The notes under the pieces were generated by a model, which had not been told where the DNA came from, searched no databases, and saw only the letters and a list, made by a program, of their open reading frames with translations. A DNA stretch of 64,000 nt, from positions 620,001 through 684,000 of the forward strand of contig NZ_VUJV01000001.1 of assembly GCF_008373755.1 (NCBI RefSeq). The letters run 5' to 3'. Position 1 is the first letter of the stretch. Each line of letters opens with the position of its first letter. This document shows, piece after piece, positions 23,069 through 30,683 of the stretch. A program made the translations under genes and the position numbers. This stretch comes from Nocardioides humilatus. GTDB taxonomy: Bacteria; Actinomycetota; Actinomycetes; Propionibacteriales; Nocardioidaceae.

Positions 23069-24907
23069 TTACGGGATGTTGACCTGCGTATCGCCGGGAT
23101 CGATCGTCGCGGTGTCCGCACCGTTGCCGCCGTTGGCGGTGTCGTTGCCGCCGATGCCGTCGACGGTGTCGAGCGTGTCGGCCGCCCCGTCGCCGAGGAG
23201 CAGGTCAGAACCGCCGCCGCCCGTGATGACGTCGGAGCCGCCCCAGCCGCGGAGGTAGTTGTCCGACACCGATCCCGTGATCGTGTCGTCGCCGAAGCCC
23301 CCGAAGGCGTTCTCCATCGCGATCAGCCAGTCGCCCTCGCCGGCCGCGCCGTCGTTGCTCGCGCCGTAGTTGAGGGTGAGGACCAGCGACGAGGCGCGCG
23401 ACGCGTAGTCGATCGTGTCGATGCCGGGTCCACCGTTGTAGACGTCCCCGCTGTCGGGGGTGGTGGGCGGCATGAACACGTCGTTGCCGCCACCGCCGTT
23501 GACGTCGTCGGCGCCGGGGCCGTCGGTGATCAGGTCGATGCCGCCGTTGCCGAACAAGATGTCGTCGCCGGTCGTGCCGACGATCGTGTCGGCGCCTCCT
23601 CCACCGACCGCGTCCTCGATGCCGCTGATGCTGTCGCCCTCGCCGCCGGTGCCGTCGTCGGCCCCGCCCGCCAGCGTGATCGTCACCGGCTGCCCGCGCG
23701 AGCTGTAGAGGATCCGGTCCACGTCGGGACCACCGTCGTACTCGTCGCCGGAATCCGCGTTGGACGGTGCGACGAACGTGTCGTCGCCGTCGCCGCCGAA
23801 GACGTGGTCGGCACCGGGGAAGTCACGCAGCTTGTCGTTGCCACCCATGCCCAGCAGCACGTTGTCGAGGCTGCTGCCGGAGAGGAAGTCGTTGCCTTCG
23901 CTACCGGTGAGGTTCTCCACGGTCTGGAGCCGGTCGTGCTCACCGGGCGTTCCGTCGTCCGCTGCGCCGTTGAGCGTGAGCGACACCCCCGTCGACCGCA
24001 ACGCGTAGGTCGCCAGGTCGGTGCCGACACCGCCGGCCAGGACGTCCGCGCCGTCGGCAGTGGCGGCCGCGACGAGCGTGTCGTCACCACCCTGCCCGTA
24101 GACCTTGTCGGTGCCCACCTGGCCGCTGATCTCGTCGTCGCCCTCGCCCGCGCAGATGGTGTCGTTGCCGTCGTCGCCGGTGATGGTGTCGTTGCCGCCG
24201 AGGCCAGCGATGACGTCGTCGCCCGGTGTGCCGACGAGCGTGTCCGCCTCCTCGGTGCCGATGATCGTCGGCAGCTTGCCGTCGCAGATCGGCGCCACGG
24301 TGAAGTCCAACGACCAGCCCGCGATCGAACCGGCGTCGGCGCCGTTGTCGTCAGCGACGTAGAGCTTCCAGGTCCCGTTGGGATCGACGCCGTCGAAGTT
24401 GGAGAGGGCCACCGTCCCTGAGGGAAGCGGCGGGCCGAACGGGAAGGAGTCGGCGCTGCCGGCGGCCTCTGTCGGCTGGTAGGTGCCCGCGACGATCGGC
24501 GAGGGCACCGTCGTCGCCGCTTCGTCGTCGAAGCGCAGGTCGACGTCGGTGATGCCGTCGCCACCGCCGGTGTCGGACAGGATCACCGTGTTGGTGAAGC
24601 CGTTGGGCGCCACGAGCATGGCGTCGATGTCACCGGGGAACGTGTGCTCGACGCCGTCGAGGCTGAGGTCGAGGTCGATCACGACATATCCGTCAGGGAA
24701 GGTGGCGTCGATGGTGCTCGGATAGGGACCTGCGGGGCCCGCCGTACCCGTCGCCGGTACGGCGATCCCGTCGCCGTTGGTGAGCCCCACCGGCGCCCCG
24801 GCCGCGTGCGGCATCGCCTCCACGGGGTCACCGACCCCGACAGCGAACGCGACCGCCGCGCCCAGGGCCGCAACCCCTCCCAGGATGCGCCGTGCCCTCG
24901 TCGTCAT
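23069..24907 (-). CDS. Secreted RTX-type calcium-binding repeat protein with proprotein-convertase P domain
   Basis: A 612-residue exported protein with a signal peptide (VAALGAAVAFAVGVGDPVEA). A P/Homo-B-like domain covers about residues 60-205 (YPSTIDATFPDGYVVIDLDL, HTFPGDIDAMLVAPNG, VALSNFDGVDPNGTWKLYVAD). From about residue 215 there are hemolysin-type GGxGxDxxx repeats (GGNDTITGDDGNDTICAGEG and many more) that bind calcium and fold extracellularly. No protease or toxin domain is present. It is a shorter tandem paralogue of the upstream 1,018-residue protein: order, spacing and many phrases are the same. Probable role: cell-surface or matrix protein. Confidence 0.85.
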   Translation of the reverse strand: MTTRARRILGGVAALGAAVAFAVGVGDPVEAMPHAAGAPVGLTNGDGIAVPATGTAGPAGPYPSTIDATFPDGYVVIDLDLSLDGVEHTFPGDIDAMLVAPNGFTNTVILSDTGGGDGITDVDLRFDDEAATTVPSPIVAGTYQPTEAAGSADSFPFGPPLPSGTVALSNFDGVDPNGTWKLYVADDNGADAGSIAGWSLDFTVAPICDGKLPTIIGTEEADTLVGTPGDDVIAGLGGNDTITGDDGNDTICAGEGDDEISGQVGTDKVYGQGGDDTLVAAATADGADVLAGGVGTDLATYALRSTGVSLTLNGAADDGTPGEHDRLQTVENLTGSEGNDFLSGSSLDNVLLGMGGNDKLRDFPGADHVFGGDGDDTFVAPSNADSGDEYDGGPDVDRILYSSRGQPVTITLAGGADDGTGGEGDSISGIEDAVGGGGADTIVGTTGDDILFGNGGIDLITDGPGADDVNGGGGNDVFMPPTTPDSGDVYNGGPGIDTIDYASRASSLVLTLNYGASNDGAAGEGDWLIAMENAFGGFGDDTITGSVSDNYLRGWGGSDVITGGGGSDLLLGDGAADTLDTVDGIGGNDTANGGNGADTATIDPGDTQVNIP

Positions 24908-24942
24908 GTTCTGAACTCCCCCCTCGCCCGCGCCGACGACGG

Positions 24943-27900
24943 CTACGGGATGCTGATCAAGATGTCACCCGGATCGATGTTGGCAGTATCGGCCCCCAGG
25001 CCTCCGTTGGCGGTGTCGTTGCCGCCGACACCGTCGACCGTGTTGAGGGCATCGGACGCGTCGTCACCAAACAGCTGGTCGGCGCCGCCGAAGCCCTTGA
25101 TCACGTCGGAACCTCCTCCGCCGCGGAGCACGTTGTCGGCAGGAGAACCGTTGAGCGTGTCCCCTGTCGTGCCGCCGAAGGCGTTCTCGATCGCGATCAG
25201 CCAGTCACCCTCGCCCACGGCCCCGTCGTCACTGGTGCCGCTGCCCAGCGTGAGCACGATCTGGACGTTGCGGGCGGAGTAGTTGATCGTGTCGGTCCCC
25301 GGACCACCGTTGAAGGTGTCCCCGTTGTCGACTGTGACCGCCTGGACGAACGTGTCGTTGCCGCCACCGCCGTTGACGTCGTCGGCGCCCGGTCCGTCGG
25401 TGATCGTGTCGCCGGCGCCCCCGCCCAACAGGGTGTTGGGACCGGCCGTGCCCACGATCGTGTCGGCCTTGCCTCCGCCGGTCGCGTCCTCGATGCCGAT
25501 GAGGTCGTCGGCCTCGCCCGCGCTGCCGTCGTCGGCTGCGCCGGCGAGGGTGATGTTCACCGACTGCGCGCGCGAGTTGTAGAGGACCTTGTCGGTGTCG
25601 GCGCCACCGTTGTAGTCATCGGCCGAGTCCGGGTTGGAAGGTGCGACGAAGGTGTCGTCGCCGGCACCGCCGAAGACCTGGTCCACGCCAGGGAAGTCGC
25701 GGAGCTTGTCGGCGCCACCCTTGCCGAGCAGCTCGTTGGCGAGGCTGTTACCGGAGACGAAATCGTCGTCCTCGCCGCCCGTCAGGTTCTCCACCGTCTG
25801 GATCCGGTCGTGTTCGCCCGTGGCGCCGTCGTCGGCGGCACCGTTCAGGGTGAGCGAGACCGGCGCCGACCGAGCGGCGTACGACGCCAGGTCGATGCCT
25901 GCTCCGCCGACCATCAGGTCGGCGGCGTCGGCCACGGCAGGCGCGATGAAGGCGTCGTCGCCGTTCTGGCCGAACGCCTTGTCGGCGCCGAGCTGGGCGC
26001 GGATCTCGTCGCTCCCCTCGCCGCCACAGATCGTGTCGTTGCCGTCGTCGCCACTGATGACGTCGTTGCCGCCCAGGCCGGCGATGACGTCGTCGCCCGA
26101 CGTCCCGGTCAGCGTGTCCGACGCCTCCGTGCCCACGATCGTCGGCAGCTTGCCGTCGCACAACGGTGCCGCGGTGATATCCATCGACCAGCTCGAGATG
26201 GAGCCCGCGTCACCGCCGGCATCGTCGTTGACGTAGAGCTTCCAGTCACCGTCGGGACTGATGCCGTCGAAGTTGGAGAGCGCGACCGTCCCCGACGGAG
26301 CAGGCGGTCCGGCCGGGAACGTGTCGGGGCTAGCGGCGGTCTCGGTCGGCTTGTAGGTCCCCCCGACGATGGGAGTGGGCACGGTCGCCGGAGCCTCGTC
26401 GTCGAAGCTCAGCGCGACGTTGCTGATGTCGGTGGTACTCCCGGTGTCGGAGAGGATCAGCGAGTTGGTGGTGCCGTCAGGCGCCACCAGCATCGCGTCG
26501 ATGTCGCCCGGGAAGGTGTGGGTCACTCCGTCGAGCCTGACGTTGAGGTCCGTCACGACGTAGCCGTCCGGGAACTCGGCGTCGATCGTGCTCGGGTAGG
26601 GGTTGGCCGCACCCGACGTGCCCACTCCCGGGACCGCGATGTCGGTGCTGTTGGTGAGCCCGCAGTCCATGACCCCGTCGGAGGGCGCCGGCAGACAATT
26701 GCCGGTGCCGGGCTCACTGCGATCACCGCCGGTGAGGGCCTCAGCAGTGACCCGGATCGACGCGATGCCGGTCTGCTGGATGCCCAGCAGGAGGCGTACG
26801 TCGACCGACGCACCGTTGGCGAGCGGGGTCGCGAGCGTGATCGTGCCGGCCGAGAGGCTGGAGTTGAAGCCTCCGCCGTTGGGCTGGCCCGGTGGCTGCT
26901 CGAGGGTGGTGCCGTTGACCGTCACGTTGCTCGTACCCGAGCCGCACGGCGCCCGGTCGACGGTCACCACGACAGCGGTCGAGGTGCGCGGGCGCAGGTC
27001 GGAGGTGCCCGACGGAGCCGGGAAGGTCCGGATGTCGTCGACCCGCAGCCGCAGCCGGGTCACGTTGCCGCCGGTGTTGTTGGTGATCGTGCGCCGGATG
27101 TCGGTGGTGCCGAAGGTGGAGTTGTTCGCCGGGTCGGAGGTGAAGTCGCGCACCGCGTTGGGCGGCGACGTCGCGGACACGCAGGGGTCGAGCAGACCGA
27201 CGTCGAGCTTGCCGTTGGGCGTCGGCGACGACAGGTTGGCCGGGCCCGGCGCGCCCAGCCGCTGCCCGGCACCGGCCGAGGTGCCGTTGGTGTCGACGAA
27301 CACGAAGTCGACCGCATTGTTCTCGGTGTCCTGGGGGATCCCCGGGGTGTTGCTCGAGGGCGTGTTGCTGGTGATCGACGGGGTCGAGAGGTTGCGGTAG
27401 AAGCTGTAGTCGATCGAGAACGGCACCAGAGCGGGATAGCCGGTGCCCTCCTTGTAGAGGACGTTGGCCTCCGAGGTGCTGCCGACCGCGTCGAGCCGGT
27501 TGGCGAGAGTGAAATTGGCGGCGACGCTGGTGTTGAAGAGCGCGATGCCGGCGTTGTCGGGGATGTCGGTCGTGTATGTCGCGTCGCCGGTCGCGGTGGT
27601 GCCGTTGCCCGCCGGATAGCTCGCCAGCGAGTAGCCGACCGAGTTGACGCACAGGTAGGAGCCCCAGGCGGGGATCACTACGCCGTTGGGGACCACGCAG
27701 CGCGCGACCCCGTTGGACGCGGCTAGCGCGTATCCGGTGCCGCCGCCCGCGACCGTGTGGTCCGTGCTGGCGATGTTGGTGATCTCGATGAACTCGTCGT
27801 TGGCACCGTTGGGACCGCGCACCCGGAACTCCGAGATGACCAGCGGCCGGCTCGGGTCGACCAGGGTGTGCCCCGGCTTGTCCTTGACCGTGACGTGAGC

Positions 27901-27999
27901 CGGCGCAGCGCTCCCTGATGGGGCCTGCTGGAGCCCCAGGGTGAGCGCGGCCGCGAGGGCTGCGCCCCCGGCAGACAAGCGGCGAGCACGAGACGTCAT
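24943..27999 (-). CDS. Secreted lamin-tail-domain, P-domain and RTX-repeat protein
   Basis: A 1,018-residue exported protein. After the signal peptide (GAALAAALTLGLQ), a lamin-tail domain occupies about residues 50-190 (LVISEFRVRGPNGANDEFIE, then ITNIASTDHTV). A beta-rich middle region to ~460 contains Asn/Thr-rich sequence. The P domain is at ~480-625 (YPSTIDAEFPDGYVV, GDIDAMLVAPDG). RTX-type repeats fill the rest (DVIAGLGGNDVISGDDGND). It lies 35 bp upstream of its shorter paralogue on the same strand, implying duplication and co-expression. A good ribosome binding site (GAAGAAGG) precedes the ATG. Binding partner unknown. Confidence 0.85.
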   Translation of the reverse strand: MTSRARRLSAGGAALAAALTLGLQQAPSGSAAPAHVTVKDKPGHTLVDPSRPLVISEFRVRGPNGANDEFIEITNIASTDHTVAGGGTGYALAASNGVARCVVPNGVVIPAWGSYLCVNSVGYSLASYPAGNGTTATGDATYTTDIPDNAGIALFNTSVAANFTLANRLDAVGSTSEANVLYKEGTGYPALVPFSIDYSFYRNLSTPSITSNTPSSNTPGIPQDTENNAVDFVFVDTNGTSAGAGQRLGAPGPANLSSPTPNGKLDVGLLDPCVSATSPPNAVRDFTSDPANNSTFGTTDIRRTITNNTGGNVTRLRLRVDDIRTFPAPSGTSDLRPRTSTAVVVTVDRAPCGSGTSNVTVNGTTLEQPPGQPNGGGFNSSLSAGTITLATPLANGASVDVRLLLGIQQTGIASIRVTAEALTGGDRSEPGTGNCLPAPSDGVMDCGLTNSTDIAVPGVGTSGAANPYPSTIDAEFPDGYVVTDLNVRLDGVTHTFPGDIDAMLVAPDGTTNSLILSDTGSTTDISNVALSFDDEAPATVPTPIVGGTYKPTETAASPDTFPAGPPAPSGTVALSNFDGISPDGDWKLYVNDDAGGDAGSISSWSMDITAAPLCDGKLPTIVGTEASDTLTGTSGDDVIAGLGGNDVISGDDGNDTICGGEGSDEIRAQLGADKAFGQNGDDAFIAPAVADAADLMVGGAGIDLASYAARSAPVSLTLNGAADDGATGEHDRIQTVENLTGGEDDDFVSGNSLANELLGKGGADKLRDFPGVDQVFGGAGDDTFVAPSNPDSADDYNGGADTDKVLYNSRAQSVNITLAGAADDGSAGEADDLIGIEDATGGGKADTIVGTAGPNTLLGGGAGDTITDGPGADDVNGGGGNDTFVQAVTVDNGDTFNGGPGTDTINYSARNVQIVLTLGSGTSDDGAVGEGDWLIAIENAFGGTTGDTLNGSPADNVLRGGGGSDVIKGFGGADQLFGDDASDALNTVDGVGGNDTANGGLGADTANIDPGDILISIP

Positions 28000-28143
28000 C
28001 GCGAACCTTCTTCAGTTGACCCGAGAGAGGTCGGCGCGACGGGACAGGCTCCCGCAGCGCCTGTGGCGCCGACACGTTAGTGCCAGGACCCCTCGGGCGC
28101 AGACGAATCCACCGATTCTTCGGCGAACTTCAGATCGGCAGCC

Positions 28144-29901
28144 TCACCCGATGTCGAAGACGTTTTTCAGACCCGCCTTGTAGAGGAGCTTGTCGGCGGC
28201 CTTCAGGGCCTCCCACTCCGGCGGGCGATACATCGTGAAGATCGGCGCAGGCGTGCCGCCGACACCCGACTCGGCCAGGATCGCGTTAGCGGCCTGGCGA
28301 CCGGACTCGTTGGCGCCCTCCATCGTCGCGAGGTCGATGTTGGTGCGGCAGTAGTCGCCGGCGAGGAACAGGTTCGGGATCTTCGTGCGAGCCGTTGGCC
28401 GCAGCTCCCACGAGTTGACCGTGTTGATGAGCAGCGGCTCGTCGTTGGTGTTGGCCCGGCGGACGGGGTCCCACTTGATGCCGGGATCGAGGTGCCACGA
28501 GTGCAGGATGTCGTCGGGCAGCACCGACTTGCCCGTGTCCTCCAGCGCCGCCTTCATCTGGGCCCACGTCTCGGCCATCACCTCGGCCCGCGTGCACTCC
28601 TTGGCCGGCTTGCCGTAGAGGATGCCCGGCACCGTCCAGTCGGAGATGTCGACTGAGAGGCAGTCGACGGCCGCACCATCGCCATAGGTCTCGGCGAAGT
28701 TGTTGGTCCAGTGGCTCCCCTGGAGGATGCCGGTCAGCGACCACGGTGAGTCCATGAAGGCGAGGTGGCCGTCGGTGATCTGGGCGGGACGCTTCAGGTA
28801 GAACTGGATGCCGTTCATCCAGTCGGTGACCAGGTTGCGCAGACCGGCGAAGCTCGGGTCGGCCCTCACCAGCGCCGGCGTGAGCAGCTTGGTGAACCGT
28901 TCGACGGGCATCGCGGAGACGAACCAGTCGGCGTCGATCGTCGTCGGGCCGGCCGGGGTCGTCGCGCGGGCGGCGACGATCTTGCCGCGGGAGATGGTGA
29001 GCCCGGTGATCGTCGTCGCGGTCTGGAACCGGACACCCAGCCCCTCGAGGTGGTCGACCCACGGGTCGATCCACACCTCGTTGGTGGGACCGTTGAGGAT
29101 CTCGTCGGCCGACCGGCCGTTGGTCCCGAGTCCGGCGAAGGAGTAGAGGAACGCCTCGGCCATGTTGCCGATCGTGCGGGTGCTGGCGATCTCCTCCTTG
29201 GCAGCCACGAGTGCGCGGGTCAGGCCGCGCGCGGCGACCGTCTGATATTCGCTGTTGCGCTTGGCGGCGCGGACGAAGTCCCACCACGAGGTGCTCTCCC
29301 ACTGACCGAAGCGGCGCTCGTCGCAGCTGGAGAGGAAGACGATGAGGCGGGTGGCGAAGTAGGCGGCGTCGGTGGGCTTGATCATCGAACCGCCGACGAG
29401 CTCGTCGACGATGAGCCGCTTCAACGCATCGGGAGTCGCGAGGTCGCGGGGGTCAGGGATGAGGCCGAAGAGGTTCTGGTCGTTGCGGCCGCCGGAGCGC
29501 GGGAACAGCGGGATCCCAGCGCCGACCAGGTTGTCGGCGACACCGTTCTTGTTGGTGCCGAACGGGATCCGCGACATCGTCTCGGGGATGTGGGTGTAGA
29601 AGCCCGGGAAGAAGCGGAAGCCGTGCTCGCCCGGGAGGTCACGCCGCCCACCCGCAGCCGTGCCCTTCACCGGGATGCTGCGGGCCTTGCCGCCGATCGA
29701 GTTGCGCTCGTAGACGGTGACCTCGAAGCCGCGCTGCGCGAGCTCGTGGGCAGCCGACAGCCCGGCCATGCCCGCACCGAGGATCGCCACCCGCTTCTTG
29801 GTGACGGCCAACGCGGGCGAGGTCGGCCCCGTCGCCATCGTGGTCGCTGCAGCTGCGACCCCCGCTCCCTGCAGCACGCTCCGCCGCGACACCGATGCCA
29901 T
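28144..29901 (-). CDS. Tat-exported FAD-dependent amine oxidase/desaturase-like oxidoreductase
   Basis: A flavoprotein of 585 residues. The twin-arginine motif SRRSVLQG opens a Tat signal ending near TSPALA, so it folds with FAD before export. The Rossmann motif is VAILGAGMAGLSAAHEL (about residues 40-56), followed by GEHGFRFFPGFY, and the C-terminal FAD motif is LFLAGDYCRTNIDLATMEGA. It resembles HpnE/phytoene-desaturase-like and squalene-associated oxidoreductases; substrate unknown. ATG 29901 is chosen because GGTGGAG precedes it; a GTG nine bases upstream has no room for a binding site. A perfect TetR-type operator lies 15 bp upstream. Confidence 0.8.
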   Translation of the reverse strand: MASVSRRSVLQGAGVAAAATTMATGPTSPALAVTKKRVAILGAGMAGLSAAHELAQRGFEVTVYERNSIGGKARSIPVKGTAAGGRRDLPGEHGFRFFPGFYTHIPETMSRIPFGTNKNGVADNLVGAGIPLFPRSGGRNDQNLFGLIPDPRDLATPDALKRLIVDELVGGSMIKPTDAAYFATRLIVFLSSCDERRFGQWESTSWWDFVRAAKRNSEYQTVAARGLTRALVAAKEEIASTRTIGNMAEAFLYSFAGLGTNGRSADEILNGPTNEVWIDPWVDHLEGLGVRFQTATTITGLTISRGKIVAARATTPAGPTTIDADWFVSAMPVERFTKLLTPALVRADPSFAGLRNLVTDWMNGIQFYLKRPAQITDGHLAFMDSPWSLTGILQGSHWTNNFAETYGDGAAVDCLSVDISDWTVPGILYGKPAKECTRAEVMAETWAQMKAALEDTGKSVLPDDILHSWHLDPGIKWDPVRRANTNDEPLLINTVNSWELRPTARTKIPNLFLAGDYCRTNIDLATMEGANESGRQAANAILAESGVGGTPAPIFTMYRPPEWEALKAADKLLYKAGLKNVFDIG

Positions 29902-29916
29902 GAGCTCCACCTCTCC

Positions 29917-29938
29917 TAACCGACACTCCTGTCGGTTA
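29917..29938. promoter_or_regulatory. Perfect inverted repeat TAACCGACA-N4-TGTCGGTTA
   Basis: Nine-base perfect arms separated by CTCC, located 15 bp upstream of the flavin oxidoreductase and within the divergent region shared with a TetR gene. Arm length and spacing fit a TetR-family operator, so the adjacent TetR is the natural ligand. Confidence 0.7.
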
Positions 29939-29996
29939 ACGCGGAGTCTGGCCGAAGGTCACGCCAGCGTCAACAGGCGATCAAGGAACTGCGTGG

Positions 29997-30011
29997 CCGG
30001 TTGACAACCGG
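29997..30011. promoter_or_regulatory. Palindrome CCGGTTG-A-CAACCGG with embedded TTGACA
   Basis: A 15-bp palindrome 24 bp upstream of the TetR ATG. It contains TTGACA (30001-30006), a consensus -35 hexamer, so a protein bound here would block the TetR promoter. It shares AACCG with the stronger operator at 29917-29938 and may be a second site. Confidence 0.45.
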
Positions 30012-30035
30012 TCCGGCGATCGCTTCGGTAGGCCG

Positions 30036-30674
30036 ATGCCCGCGCACCCCGACGCCCTCGACGAGCGCACCCCGCGCCGTCGGCTGCGGGGCAGCGAACG
30101 GCGAGCGCGCATCGAAGCGGCAGCGCTGGTCGCCTTCGCCCACCGCGGCTACGACGCCACGTCGCTCGGGGAGGTCGCGGCCGCCGCGGGTGTCGCCCGC
30201 ACGGTCATGTATGACCACTTCCCCGACAAACGTGCGCTTTTCCTCAGCGTGATGGCGAGCCAGCAGGAGCTGATGCTGAGGGAGATCGCCGGTGGCATCA
30301 CCAGCGAGGGCGATCCCCGCTCCCGGGTGCGGGCCACCGTGGCGGCCTACCTCGCCTTCACCCAGGACCACCCGGCAACCCGGCGGCTGCTCCTCGCCCC
30401 GATCCCGTCGGGCGACAGCGAGCTCGACGAGGTCGTCCAGGGCTACCTCTCCGCGCGCTCCGACGCGATCGGGATGTTGCTGTCGGCCGACCTGACCCGC
30501 GCCGGTGTCGACCTCGCCTCCGTCAGCTTCCCCGTCATCGTCGCGCTCGTCAGCGGTGCGGTCGACGGGGTCGCCCAGTGGTGGGCCATCAACCCCGACG
30601 TCCCGCTCGACGACGCCGTCGAGGCCGCGACCCGGTTGCTCTGGAACGGCCTCCCCCGCGCCGGCGAGGCCTAG
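30036..30674 (+). CDS. TetR-family transcriptional regulator
   Basis: A 212-residue repressor. The DNA-binding domain covers residues ~20-72 (AALVAFAHRGYDATSLGEVA, then AAAGVARTVMYDHFPDKRAL). The C-terminal ligand domain is helical and not assignable. It is divergent from the Tat-exported flavin oxidoreductase, with a perfect operator in between, so it probably represses that gene and itself. Its stop codon lies within the apparent -10 box of the next gene. Confidence 0.85.
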   Translation: MPAHPDALDERTPRRRLRGSERRARIEAAALVAFAHRGYDATSLGEVAAAAGVARTVMYDHFPDKRALFLSVMASQQELMLREIAGGITSEGDPRSRVRATVAAYLAFTQDHPATRRLLLAPIPSGDSELDEVVQGYLSARSDAIGMLLSADLTRAGVDLASVSFPVIVALVSGAVDGVAQWWAINPDVPLDDAVEAATRLLWNGLPRAGEA

Positions 30675-30683
30675 GCTGCCGCC

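Noticed and set aside
24892-27726. 944-codon open frame antisense to the lamin-tail/RTX gene
   Set aside because: It is a by-product of GC-rich codon bias opposite Gly/Asp-rich repeats; the translation is low-complexity Val/Arg/Gly with no domain, and the opposite strand carries clear domains.
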